Source: Nocardioides glacieisoli (GTDB lineage Bacteria > Actinomycetota > Actinomycetes > Propionibacteriales > Nocardioidaceae). Taken from it: 64,000 nt of DNA. Position numbers and translations under genes: made by a program. The DNA is taken from contig NZ_SDWS01000007.1 in assembly GCF_004137245.1 (NCBI RefSeq), positions 1 to 64,000 of the forward strand. Direction: 5' to 3'. The notes beneath the pieces are model-generated. The model saw only the letters and a program-made list of their open reading frames with translations. It was not told the DNA's origin and did not search any database. Positions 8,798 to 17,110 of the stretch are shown here, in pieces; positions within the stretch are counted from its first letter, which is position 1, and each line of letters opens with the position of its first letter.

Positions 8798-9394
8798 TCA
8801 GACCAGCGGTTGCTCGTGGACCCGCGGCACGAACGCCTCGGGGAAGAGATCAACCTGGGGCGAGCTCATCGAGTGAGGCATGATCCACGGTGTCTCACCG
8901 GTCTTGGGCCTGGCAGTACGACGGCGACGCTCTTCGTCGGTCCTGAGCCACGCGGTCCACGCCTTGGCGAGAAAGTTCGCTGTGGTGAAAGCGCGCCCAG
9001 TCGCAGTGTCCTCGTCGGCCACGAAGTCGGCAGCCTTGGGGCTGGCTGGAAACGTCGGCAGCTTGACCGACGCCGATCTTGTGGTGCGCTTGAAGTCCTT
9101 GACCGCAAGCAGGATTGCGTCTCGCTGGGCCTCTGTGGCCGTGACGAGATCCTCGATGTCCGACACCGTGAGTGGAGTTCCCTCTACCGGCATTCCGTCG
9201 AGGTGGCTGCCATCGGTGACGAGCACCGCTGTGCAGCGCGTCAGCGACGACACAGCTGCGTGCGCCTGGGCGTCGTCTGCGGCTTCAAGTTCTACTGCAT
9301 TGACGTGCCACGCCTGCGTCCCTTTAGCAGTCGTCACCCAGATAGCGATGGCGTCACCGCCAGGCTGTCGGTCAATGGTCGCAATCCCACGCAT
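8798..9394 (-). CDS. Unknown protein paired with the exonuclease
   Basis: 198-residue protein I do not recognise. The start is set at the ATG at 9394 (MRGIATIDRQPGGD), after a G-rich stretch; an open frame extends further upstream but is less protein-like. The N-terminal half looks alpha/beta, with AIAIWVTT and CTAVLVTDGS as strands. The C-terminal half is basic and has an RRRRTARPK patch. It ends two bases before the exonuclease start, which suggests a functional pair. No catalytic motif stands out. Confidence 0.6.
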   Translation of the reverse strand: MRGIATIDRQPGGDAIAIWVTTAKGTQAWHVNAVELEAADDAQAHAAVSSLTRCTAVLVTDGSHLDGMPVEGTPLTVSDIEDLVTATEAQRDAILLAVKDFKRTTRSASVKLPTFPASPKAADFVADEDTATGRAFTTANFLAKAWTAWLRTDEERRRRTARPKTGETPWIMPHSMSSPQVDLFPEAFVPRVHEQPLV

Positions 9395-9585
9395 AACCCG
9401 TCCCCCGATTCCCGCGATCGATGGACCGCAGAGCGACGCTAACGAGAACGAGGGTCGTTCGTCAGGCGTTTGAGGACCCGAGCCCACCCGCGGCGCTAAG
9501 ACGCGCCTGTTCTTGCGGGCAGCGCGTTGCCACGCGTTCGGAAATGCGGAGTCCTGGCCGACCCGCGTGCGCCTACGCTGGTGAC

Positions 9586-10140
9586 ATGGCACAGATGCGC
9601 GGGGAAGGGACGCTGACGGCAACGGCATCCGTGGGCTATCCCAACGGACTCACCTGGACGCACCAATGGCTCAAGGCATCTCAGTATCTTGGGCGGCTTC
9701 GTCAGGTCTACGCGGGAGAGCCGCTCAACAACGTTGACCTGACTGCCATCGTGGATGCCTTCATGATCAGTTGCGCGCATATGTGGGATGCGTTCAAAAA
9801 TGACGCTGCACTACCGGCTATTTCCAAGACGGATGTTGAGGCGGCGATGCAGGCCGACGCAAGTCTGCGACTGTGCCGTGACTTCGCGAACACGTCGAAG
9901 CACCTGAAGCGACGTGGCAAGTCAGAGGTCGAAGCAACGGTCGTCGAGGCCGGAAGCAGTGGTAGCGGCAACTTCGTCACGATCGGCTACGGCCCGGGCA
10001 CGAATCCCCGAGCATCAACGGTGGATGCCCTCGAGCTCGCCGACTCCGCCTATGCCGCTTGGCGGAGCTTCATGGCAGCACATGGCATCGAGGATCCGAC
10101 CCACGTCACTGATGCGCTGCTCAACCCAGCGAATCCATAG
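9586..10140 (+). CDS. Unknown helical protein
   Basis: 184-residue protein, largely helical by eye. It contains LCRDFANTSKHLKRRG, a D-x-x-N-x-x-K-H arrangement common in unassigned helical proteins of accessory regions. The start is ATG 9586, preceded by the -10-like box TACGCT (9574-9579) six bases upstream, so it is probably leaderless. It is transcribed divergently from the 198-residue gene. A HEPN-like fold is possible but the canonical R-x4-6-H motif is not evident. Confidence 0.65.
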   Translation: MAQMRGEGTLTATASVGYPNGLTWTHQWLKASQYLGRLRQVYAGEPLNNVDLTAIVDAFMISCAHMWDAFKNDAALPAISKTDVEAAMQADASLRLCRDFANTSKHLKRRGKSEVEATVVEAGSSGSGNFVTIGYGPGTNPRASTVDALELADSAYAAWRSFMAAHGIEDPTHVTDALLNPANP

Positions 10141-10312
10141 GAACCTGTTGGGCGAGCACTTGCAGGCGCAGGACTCGCGCGGAAAGACTGCGCTGCCTCT
10201 TGTCGCCATGCAGACACATGTGCACGGACGCCTTCGTCCCGTTGGTGGCCGCGGACATGTCCCCATAACGTTGTGACAGTTGCTGTCGAAGCCCACGAAG
10301 GATGCGCTGCCG

Positions 10313-11071
10313 ATGCTGTTTTCCGAGTTCGTGTCGGAGCGTGTCGGTTGGTATGTGTACGCGCTCCAAGATCCCAGGGACGGCAGGGTCTTCTACGTTG
10401 GGAAGGGTCGCGGGAATCGCGTATTCCAGCACGCCCAAGCTGCACTTGCGACGCAGCAGGACCATGAGATGAGCCCGAAGATCGAGTTGATCAATGCCAT
10501 CCATGACGCGGGGCTTCAGGTCGGCACCTTCATCCTCCGGCACGGCATCAGCTCGGAAAGCGTGGCCTACGACATTGAGTCGGCCGTCATCGACGCGATG
10601 CGGTTGCTTGATCCGTCCTTGGACAACGATCGCTTCGTTCTCACCAACCTCGTGCTTGGCCATCATCATGCCTCTCGCGGTCTCGCATCTACCGATGTCG
10701 TCATCAGCCTGTTCGATGCCCCGCAAACGCCGGACATCGTCGATCCGGTGCTTCTCATCAAGATCCCCGGCCTCTGGCATCCGTCGATGTCGGCCGAGGA
10801 GCTCTACCGCGCCACGCGCTTCTGGTGGAAGATCGGCCCGCGTCGCGAGAAGGCGAGGTACGCATTCAGCATCAACCGAAGCGTCATCCGCGAGGTCTAC
10901 TCCATCGAAGGCTGGCGTGCTTGGACGGACGAAGAATCGGACCGCCCGGGCACGACGCGATGGGGCTTCCAAGGCGCGGTAGCGCCCGAGATGCGGCACT
11001 ACGTGAACACCTCGGTCAAGCACCTGTACAAGAAGGGTGAAGCGAGTCCGATCAAGTTCGTCAACTGCTAG
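10313..11071 (+). CDS. GIY-YIG nuclease-domain protein
   Basis: 252-residue protein with an N-terminal GIY-YIG domain: GWYVYAL at residues 12-18, then VFYVGKGRGNRVFQH at 27-41 with the conserved arginine. The LEM-3-like subfamily shows this GKG-x-G-x-R arrangement. The remaining 150 residues hold a second domain of unknown function with several tryptophans. The ATG at 10313 has AAGGA upstream; a TTG at 10280 is an alternative. It stands alone among unrelated genes, and a role in DNA cleavage is inferred from the domain only. Confidence 0.8.
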   Translation: MLFSEFVSERVGWYVYALQDPRDGRVFYVGKGRGNRVFQHAQAALATQQDHEMSPKIELINAIHDAGLQVGTFILRHGISSESVAYDIESAVIDAMRLLDPSLDNDRFVLTNLVLGHHHASRGLASTDVVISLFDAPQTPDIVDPVLLIKIPGLWHPSMSAEELYRATRFWWKIGPRREKARYAFSINRSVIREVYSIEGWRAWTDEESDRPGTTRWGFQGAVAPEMRHYVNTSVKHLYKKGEASPIKFVNC

Positions 11072-11187
11072 ATCGCGAAGCAGCGTCAGGCAGGCGGCGA
11101 GAAGACGCAGGGCTAGGTCGTGTTATCGGGAGGCCCAGCGAAACGGAGTCGTACTGCCCCTGGCGAATCCGCGGCGATTAGAACTAG

Positions 11188-11739
11188 CTAATCTCCGAGC
11201 GCCTGCACACCAGGAAGGGTGGTCGGGGGGAGCGGCCAGCCGTGCTTTTCGTGAATGTTCCTCACCTCGCCCAAGGCATGAGTACGGAGAGAGTCCATCT
11301 CATCGATCTTGTAGCCCTCCTTCCGGAACCGCCGAAGGTTGTGACCAAGGACGTCGGCCCAAGTCCAGTACGGCTGTGTCACGTCAAGGCGGCGTTCGGG
11401 GGTGTCGTCAGGCGAAGAGTCATTCATCGCCTGTTGGGCGTAGGCGGAGCCCAGCGCCCTCTCGGCCTTCAGCCAGGGGTCGAGACCCTCCCATCCCAGG
11501 TCGTCGGCAAGGGCGATGCCCGCGATACGGAGGTTGGCCAAGCGCTCACCCACAGGCTCTCGCGACGGATCGAAGCCGATCAGGCGCTGCACGGCATCCT
11601 GCACCGGAGACCAGACCGCCGACGCCTCCGCTCGCTTCGACAGCTCCAGTGCCTCGGACGAGCGTCGGTTGGACAGGACGGTTCCGGCGATAGCGACGAC
11701 GATCGCCAGTCCCGAGAACACGAGCGCGATGATTTCCAT
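11188..11739 (-). CDS. Membrane-anchored protein of unknown function
   Basis: 183-residue protein. An N-terminal hydrophobic segment (residues 2-23, IIALVFSGLAIVVAIAGTV) is followed by a short basic stretch and a soluble helical domain. The start is the ATG at 11739 with a CACGAT box just upstream; the frame upstream of it is open but not protein-like. It converges on the GIY-YIG gene, 116 bases away. No family is recognised. Confidence 0.55.
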   Translation of the reverse strand: MEIIALVFSGLAIVVAIAGTVLSNRRSSEALELSKRAEASAVWSPVQDAVQRLIGFDPSREPVGERLANLRIAGIALADDLGWEGLDPWLKAERALGSAYAQQAMNDSSPDDTPERRLDVTQPYWTWADVLGHNLRRFRKEGYKIDEMDSLRTHALGEVRNIHEKHGWPLPPTTLPGVQALGD

Positions 11740-12034
11740 GGGCGGATCGTGCCAGAGCGGCGCCCGGACAACGAGCGTCCACGAAGGGCACCGTTTGTTC
11801 GACGACCGCTCGACTCTAAGTATCCGCGCGACCAACTCGCCGACCGCCTCCCGGCTCAGAGTCAGGATGGTCAGCTCGCGCCAGGTCGCCATCTCGAGCA
11901 CGTGACCACCGGCGCGCGGACGAGGCGAGGCAACGCTTCACGCGGGGCAGTAAGGCCCCAGCAACGGTGAGTGTCGGAGGAACCGCCGATACTTCTCTCA
12001 GGTCGCATTCAAACCACGGAAGAGGGCGCCGAAG

Positions 12035-13585
12035 ATGGCTCGGGGAGAACCTCGACAGGAAGGGGGGCACTCAGCGGTCTCCGACTACATGGTCATGGTG
12101 GGACGTCACAAGCAATGGCTGACGGGGCCGACGCGTCGAGAGAGCATTACTTTCAACGAGTTTCGGCAGGTTGTTCGCCGATACCGGCCGTCGGAGCTCT
12201 TGCCTGCTCTCGCTGAACTCTCCTTGGCCGGTGGGGAACCGCCCTATGAAGGGAACACGCTTTCCAGCGTCCCGCCGTGGGCAACCGCGCTCGCGGCCCG
12301 TGAGTCCGTTCTCTGGGGCAACGAGCATCGTGATGCCGAGGTGACTGGCGACAGCCTTCGCGTCCTCATCAACGCACACAACGACATCTATGAGCGTCCC
12401 CCGACACAGGAGAGGGACGGTTGGGCCCATGCCCTCATGACTCGGCTCGCCTACGAGCAGTTCCCTTATCAGGAATCCATCTTCGAAGAGGTGAGTCGCT
12501 CCCACGCGCTCATGGTCGAGGGTGCGTCCGAAATAGCTGTGGAGGTACTGGACGACGCAGCGTGGAACCGCCTCCTTGGGGCACCGCTCGGCGAGGTCGT
12601 GGGGGCCACGTTCTTCCTCCAAGTTGCCGCGAACAGCAACAACGGGTGGTTCGACTCCGACTTCCTTGATCTCGACGACCTGCAGTCGCTTTACGACATC
12701 TGGCCACGGGCCGTTATTGAAGACCGTGCCCTGCAACTTTCCTCGACCTTCGAGGAGTTCAAGGCGGCGTACGAGGCCGTGCCCCACCCTCCAACCGGGT
12801 ATGAGCGCTACGCCTACAACCCACTTATCAAACGGCCATTCCTACGCATGCCAGACGGCCGGTTGCTTGCGCCGCAGCCACGCCTGATCCTCCGAACCGT
12901 CAGTCCCGGCGCACTGTATTACCGGGGTATGGACGAGTTCGGACAACCATTCTCTCGCGACCTCGGCAACCTCACGGAGCACTACGTCGGCAAGCAACTC
13001 GGGGCAATCCAACCGTCTCCAGAACTGCACCCCGAGATCGTGTATCGAGAAGCCAAGGACGAGAAGAAGAGCATCGACTGGTTCATGGTGCTGCCCTCAG
13101 TCGTCATCATGTTTGAGGTCAAGTCAGCGCGCTATGGCCTGCTCGACCGCGCTGCTGTCGAGGGCTACCAGGACAGAGTCAAGGCCCTCCTGAACAAAGC
13201 TATCGATCAACTCGAGCGTTCGTCCAACGCGCTCGACTCCCAGAACCCGCATTTTGCGCACATTCCCAGCGACCGCCCACGCGTCGGTGTCGTCGTCACG
13301 GGTGAGCCGTACTACCTGGCCAACAGCCCGTGGACTCGGGACCTGCTCACAGCTACCCCCTTCCCAACCCTGACGGCTTCTTTGCGCGACATTGAATTCC
13401 TCGCCGGACTTCCACTTGACGAAGTTGAACTACAGCTGGTGCAGATCGCCAACGATCCCGAGCGCTCCACATGGAGTCTGGGCAATGCCCTCGACAAAGC
13501 GCGTGGCTCCCGTAGCCCCGTCCTACAGCGCGCTTGGGACGCCTATCCGTGGCCCGAAGCCCTGGTCACCGCAGAGTCGGCCTGA
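12035..13585 (+). CDS. Large protein with PD-(D/E)XK-like motif
   Basis: 516-residue protein of unknown family. In the C-terminal half, D348 (KKSIDWF), then a hydrophobic strand, then E361 and K363 (MFEVKSAR) give the D-x(12)-E-x-K arrangement of PD-(D/E)XK nucleases, with acidic residues upstream as a candidate first motif. The N-terminal 250 residues are helical with no motif I know. ATG 12035 is used; a later ATG at 12089 (MVMVGRHKQW) is possible. A nuclease role, perhaps in defence, is inference from the motif and setting. Confidence 0.6.
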   Translation: MARGEPRQEGGHSAVSDYMVMVGRHKQWLTGPTRRESITFNEFRQVVRRYRPSELLPALAELSLAGGEPPYEGNTLSSVPPWATALAARESVLWGNEHRDAEVTGDSLRVLINAHNDIYERPPTQERDGWAHALMTRLAYEQFPYQESIFEEVSRSHALMVEGASEIAVEVLDDAAWNRLLGAPLGEVVGATFFLQVAANSNNGWFDSDFLDLDDLQSLYDIWPRAVIEDRALQLSSTFEEFKAAYEAVPHPPTGYERYAYNPLIKRPFLRMPDGRLLAPQPRLILRTVSPGALYYRGMDEFGQPFSRDLGNLTEHYVGKQLGAIQPSPELHPEIVYREAKDEKKSIDWFMVLPSVVIMFEVKSARYGLLDRAAVEGYQDRVKALLNKAIDQLERSSNALDSQNPHFAHIPSDRPRVGVVVTGEPYYLANSPWTRDLLTATPFPTLTASLRDIEFLAGLPLDEVELQLVQIANDPERSTWSLGNALDKARGSRSPVLQRAWDAYPWPEALVTAESA

Positions 13586-13914
13586 CCGCCCCCGCATCCG
13601 TCAGCATCGAATCCTTGGACAGATCTCCTCGACCTCGGGGCGTCGAGAAACCGCCGGACCAACCCGTCGCCCTACACGCGGGCGATGAGCCCGCTGACGA
13701 CGCACTCCGGGTCGGCAAGCGGAGCATGACGCAGTGTGCCACTGCGGAGGTGTGTCCTTCTGGGCGAACTGGGGCATCGTCGCGCGACTCATGGGCCTAC
13801 TCGGTGTGCTCGCCTGGTGTAGTGACAGATTCGTTTCACACGAGGTGGACAAAGTCTGCTCGACCAAGCGTGGCTCCGATGACAAGTTCCAGTGACGCCG
13901 TCACTCAGCCCGGA
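13586..13914 (+). other. Gene-poor stretch left of the inserted element
   Basis: No confident gene. A frame from GTG 13734 to TGA 13895 would give a 53-residue peptide with one hydrophobic segment (GIVARLMGLLGVLAW), too weak to call. AGTGACG-C-CGTCACT at 13891-13905 is a 15-base palindrome lying just beyond the original stop codon of the interrupted YjbR/MmcQ-like gene, and could be part of its terminator. Bases 13910-13914 are the left copy of the target duplication. Confidence 0.5.
13910..13914. repeat. Left target-site duplication (CCGGA)
   Basis: CCGGA directly precedes the left terminal repeat and is repeated directly after the right terminal repeat at 19417-19421. Five-base duplications are what TnsB/TniA-type transposases leave. 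Confidence 0.85.
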
Positions 13915-13958
13915 TGCCGACGATTGGTCGGTCTGCAGTAGAACGTTCCAATCTGCAG
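13915..13958 (+). repeat. Left terminal inverted repeat with two CTGCAG boxes
   Basis: The terminal 10-mer TGCCGACGAT is followed by TCTGCAGTAGAA and AATCTGCAGTTG boxes 20 bases apart (CTGCAG at 13933-13938 and 13953-13958). Arrays of short boxes at unequal numbers in the two ends are typical of transposase binding sites in this superfamily. Confidence 0.75.
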
Positions 13959-13972
13959 TTGCTGCGTTTAGA

Positions 13973-14458
13973 GTGACCCACCTAGATCGAGGGCAGCTGC
14001 GCGGGTACAAGGGAGTTGCCCACCAGTCCGAACATCCACACGCTCCCGACTGGCCAGTCGCCGCGCCGGCGTACCGATACGCACGCGGACAACTCGCCCG
14101 CATATCCGAGGAGCACGTTGCCTCCGGTCTCACGGCGCCCTCAGATATCGCGTACCACCGGATGCTGCATGCTCTTCGGTCCGTTCTTGCCGAGGATTCG
14201 GTTTACCCCACGATGTCGATCGACGAAGAGGGCGGAATCATTGCGGAATGGCGCATTGCTGCCTTCGCTCTAGAGATCGACGTCGATCCGGAGGGTGGGT
14301 TCTCCTACACGGTGCGGCGCGATGGGATCCGGCTGCGCGGTGGACGTTCCCAGACGCCGCTACGAAAGATGATCAGAGACGTGTCAGCCGTCGTCGCGCT
14401 CGCGAACCCAAACTGGCGGTCATTGTTTCAGCACGCATCGGCCCGAACCGCACGGTGA
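13973..14458 (+). CDS. Unknown cargo protein, first of a pair
   Basis: About 161 residues from a GTG at 13973; the same frame is open to a GTG at 13892, but that would lie outside the element and read through its terminal repeat. The conserved-looking core is DSVYPTMSIDEEGGIIAEW followed by alternating strands and a helix (MIRDVSAVVALANPNW). The stop overlaps the next gene's GTG (GTGA), so the two are translationally coupled. No family is recognised; a two-gene unit of this size inside a mobile element could be a toxin-antitoxin or defence pair, but nothing in the sequence proves it. Confidence 0.55.
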   Translation: MTHLDRGQLRGYKGVAHQSEHPHAPDWPVAAPAYRYARGQLARISEEHVASGLTAPSDIAYHRMLHALRSVLAEDSVYPTMSIDEEGGIIAEWRIAAFALEIDVDPEGGFSYTVRRDGIRLRGGRSQTPLRKMIRDVSAVVALANPNWRSLFQHASARTAR

Positions 14459-14988
14459 CATCCGCCTGGATCTGGGACGACCCCGAGATCCACTCCGATC
14501 AGCTCTTCATGCGCAACGTCCCGCGCAAGCCTGCCTTCGTGATCCCCAACCTGGTTACACGCAGACTTGAGGTGAAGGCTGCGGCGCTTCGGTTCGACGC
14601 TGACGGCATGTCCGTAATCTCGTCCGATGTCCTGGCATCAGAGGGACATAGCCGAGGTGCCGTCTGCAACTGGGATACCCACACGAGCGTTGAGTTCGCC
14701 GCGGGGACTGCACGCAGCACATCGGAGGCGGGTGTCATCTACAACCCCGTTGATGATCACCCCGCAGGTGAGGCGATCGGCAAAGCCCACTCACTCGTAC
14801 GTACCCGCGAGACCGAGCCAGATCGCACTATCCGGCGGAACATCCAAACGGCGATCGCTGCACAGTGTCGGTGGCTCGACGAGGACCCCCACAAGCCGAA
14901 CGAAACTGCCACCGCTGCAGAAAGCGACAGTGACGAGGCTCATGGTGCGGACGACATCGAACCGAACGGCGAGGGCCAGGTGACCTGA
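14455..14988 (+). CDS. Unknown cargo protein, second of a pair
   Basis: 177 residues from the GTG overlapping the upstream stop (VTSAWIWDDPE). The first 130 residues look folded, with RKPAFVIPNLVTRRLEVKAA and repeated beta-strand-like stretches; the tail is acidic and rich in D, E, S and T, probably disordered. The frame stays open beyond the TGA at 14986-14988 for another 72 codons. No family is recognised. Confidence 0.55.
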   Translation: MTSAWIWDDPEIHSDQLFMRNVPRKPAFVIPNLVTRRLEVKAAALRFDADGMSVISSDVLASEGHSRGAVCNWDTHTSVEFAAGTARSTSEAGVIYNPVDDHPAGEAIGKAHSLVRTRETEPDRTIRRNIQTAIAAQCRWLDEDPHKPNETATAAESDSDEAHGADDIEPNGEGQVT

Positions 14989-15372
14989 AAGCGTCAGGCC
15001 CTCGACGATTGTGGTGATCCATCTGCAGAGTTCCATTCGATCTACGCGGTCGCGCTTGCGTTGCGACCCAGCGCGGAAATCAGGGACACCCTGCCCGGCC
15101 GTACCCAGATCCCCGGAGCGACTCCTGGACTGCAGAACGCCGTCAACGGTGGCGTCCACACGGACCCATCGTCGTACGAACGGTCCACACCTTGGAAGTC
15201 CCAGTGACAGACAATCACCGCAAGGGGCCGGCCAGCGGTGAGGTCTGGAAAACCTCTATTCCTTATCCCACCCTGACTCTTCGCCCCCAACTGTCTCGGC
15301 ACCCTTGACGGCGGGCCGGTCCAACTGGCAGAAGTTGTCAACAACATTCGGCTGGGCGGACGGGGGATCTAC
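14989..15372 (+). other. Stretch without an assigned gene, coding-like remnants
   Basis: Two coding-like frames are visible. One continues the frame of the preceding gene past its TGA to a TGA at 15205-15207 and reads like protein (LPGRTQIPGATPGLQN) but has no ATG or GTG. The second starts at GTG 15204, overlapping that stop (GTGA), and runs 34 codons. From about 15290 the frame of the GIY-YIG gene is already open and protein-like (GPVQLAEVVNNIRLGG). This looks like one or two genes damaged by small changes. Confidence 0.4.
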
Positions 15373-15993
15373 GTGGCTGAGAGTGGAGCTCACCTGGTCG
15401 GGGCATACGGCCTCTTCTGGGATCGAGGCGAGGTCCAGTGGCAACCCGGCTCTGGCCGGTCATGGCAACTGCTCGGACGTCGCAAGAACAACCGCGGCAC
15501 CCTGCAGGTGTGCGACTTCCGAATCGCGCGCGGCTTCTACTTGCTGCTCAACGACTACGGGGTGACGTACGTCGGCATCGCCCGCGGCGCCCAAGGCTTG
15601 GGTGGCCGCCTACGAACCCACACCCAGCCCAGCAGCAAGCAGCCCAACGAGATGCGACACGCCCCAAAAGACTGGAATCGCTTCTGCTGGTTCAGCTTCG
15701 ACGACGTGGCAACGCCTCGCTCCGAGAGCGCCCGCAAACAACCGTGGCGAGAGCTCCAACTCAACAACCAGGCCCGAGCCATCAACGTCGAGGTCTCGGC
15801 ACGCGAGTTCGAAGCACTCATCATCAAAGTCCTTGGCATCAAGGCCCAAAACCAGATGAACTTCCTTAGGGGCCAGCCGTGGGAGCAGACAACGGTAACT
15901 GACTGTCTCCCAGGAGGGGCACTGACCAAAGTCGACCCAACCAAGATCACGGATTCCTGGTACCGAGAGGTCCTGGCGGAGCGCAACCAATGA
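15373..15993 (+). CDS. GIY-YIG nuclease-domain protein (cargo)
   Basis: 206 residues. GFYLLLNDYGVTYVGIARG at residues 54-72 with GGRLRTH at 77-83 gives the GIY, YIG and catalytic arginine elements. A segment of about 50 residues precedes the nuclease domain, and a C-terminal region of about 110 residues contains QAKNQMNFLRGQPWEQ. The GTG start is the first in frame, but protein-like sequence extends upstream without a start codon, so the N-terminus may be truncated by a frameshift. The next gene, a PD-(D/E)XK protein, starts 72 bases downstream. Confidence 0.7.
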   Translation: MAESGAHLVGAYGLFWDRGEVQWQPGSGRSWQLLGRRKNNRGTLQVCDFRIARGFYLLLNDYGVTYVGIARGAQGLGGRLRTHTQPSSKQPNEMRHAPKDWNRFCWFSFDDVATPRSESARKQPWRELQLNNQARAINVEVSAREFEALIIKVLGIKAQNQMNFLRGQPWEQTTVTDCLPGGALTKVDPTKITDSWYREVLAERNQ

Positions 15994-16065
15994 CGCCGCG
16001 CACTCCAATCACAGACACGACCGGCAGCCAGGTTGCCCACCGCCGCGTCCGGACGGGCAACGGCA

Positions 16066-16731
16066 ATGAGTAAGCAGGTGCTGATCGACGCACCCACCAT
16101 TCTCGCCAAGCTCGCGATGCAAAGACCGGTGTTCCACTCGGAGGCGGACTTCCAGTTCGCGTTCGCCTGGGAGGCCAAACGGCTGCACCCTGACCTGAGT
16201 GTGCGCCTGGAAACGCACCCCGAGCCCGCCGTCCGTCTCGACCTCGAACTCTTCGACGAGACTGGCACCATTGGCGTTGCAGTGGAGTTGAAGTACATGA
16301 CTCGGTCCTGGTCAGGGTCACAAGGCGCCGAAAAGTATGTGCTGAAGAATCACGGCGCCTCGGATCTGCGCGGATACGACGTGGTTAAGGACATTGGACG
16401 GGTCGAGCGGTTCGTGGCCGCCCGCCCAGGGTGGTCCGGAATCGTCATCGCACTGACGAACGAGGGCGGCTACTGGCGACGACCAAGCCACGGGCGTCCC
16501 ACGAACGCGGATGCCTTCCGCCTATACGAGGGCTGCGTTCTGGATGGCGAACGCAGTTGGGGCCCCAACACCGGCGGCACCGCCCGAGGACGTGAGGCCC
16601 CGCTCAACCTGCGGAACCCCTACGTTCTTAAGTGGGCTGACTACTCACGACTGGACGCCAGTCCGGCCGGCACGTTCCGATCGTTGGTGGTCCCGATCTC
16701 CGGGTTAAGAACGAACGGAGCCGATCGGTGA
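16066..16731 (+). CDS. PD-(D/E)XK nuclease-like protein (cargo)
   Basis: 221 residues. FHSEADFQFAFAWEA holds E26; D59 (VRLDLEL) and E74/K76 (VAVELKYMTR) complete a PD-(D/E)XK core in the order seen in restriction-like folds. The rest includes GYDVVKDIGRVERF, a helix commonly following this core. ATG 16066 (MSKQVLID) is chosen; an upstream ATG at 16033 is possible. It follows the GIY-YIG gene on the same strand and its stop overlaps the DUF429 remnant (GTGA). The pairing suggests a two-nuclease cassette. Confidence 0.7.
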   Translation: MSKQVLIDAPTILAKLAMQRPVFHSEADFQFAFAWEAKRLHPDLSVRLETHPEPAVRLDLELFDETGTIGVAVELKYMTRSWSGSQGAEKYVLKNHGASDLRGYDVVKDIGRVERFVAARPGWSGIVIALTNEGGYWRRPSHGRPTNADAFRLYEGCVLDGERSWGPNTGGTARGREAPLNLRNPYVLKWADYSRLDASPAGTFRSLVVPISGLRTNGADR

Positions 16732-16960
16732 ATGCGACGGTGGGTATCGACCTCTCGGCAGAGCCGAAAGGCACGGCCATCGCATGCGTCGACTGGACTG
16801 ATCGCGATGCTGGTGCGATCAGCAACAACGCCACGCTGCATCACCAAGTCAACTACCGCGTCGCAGGCGAACGCTGGCCGTCGGCGTACCCAGGTCGTCG
16901 ACGCAGTGGTGAAGGCCCGAGACGCACTGCCCGGAAGGGAGGCCTTAAGAGACTCCTAAG
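16728..16960 (+). pseudogene. DUF429-like gene remnant
   Basis: Starts at a GTG overlapping the preceding stop. The first 30 codons match the N-terminal strand of DUF429 proteins (VGIDLSAEPKGTAIACVDW). After that the reading frame loses similarity, while a different frame continues with QVVDAVVKARDALPG, which resembles the next segment of the family. The usual length is about 200-250 residues, so this is a broken and truncated copy. From 16960 to 17110 nothing recognisable remains. Confidence 0.55.
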
Positions 16961-17110
16961 CACCCTTGTGGACATTGTCCTTCATCAGACCCGGCGGCCA
17001 GCGCGGGTCCAGTGCGAGGACAGGCGTGAGATGGCTCAGACAGGAAGCGGCGAGATTTCGTGCTCCACAACGTCAACCCTTCGAACGAACGTGCGTCGGG
17101 GTGACGTGGG

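Noticed and set aside
11176..11193. GATTAG/CTAATC hairpin between convergent genes
   Set aside because: Only a 6-base AT-rich stem overlapping a stop codon; too weak to call a terminator.
13818..13833. TGTAGTGACAGATTCG, reminiscent of CRISPR-associated transposon ends
   Set aside because: I found no inverted partner or flanking duplication, and no Cas gene or CRISPR array in the window.
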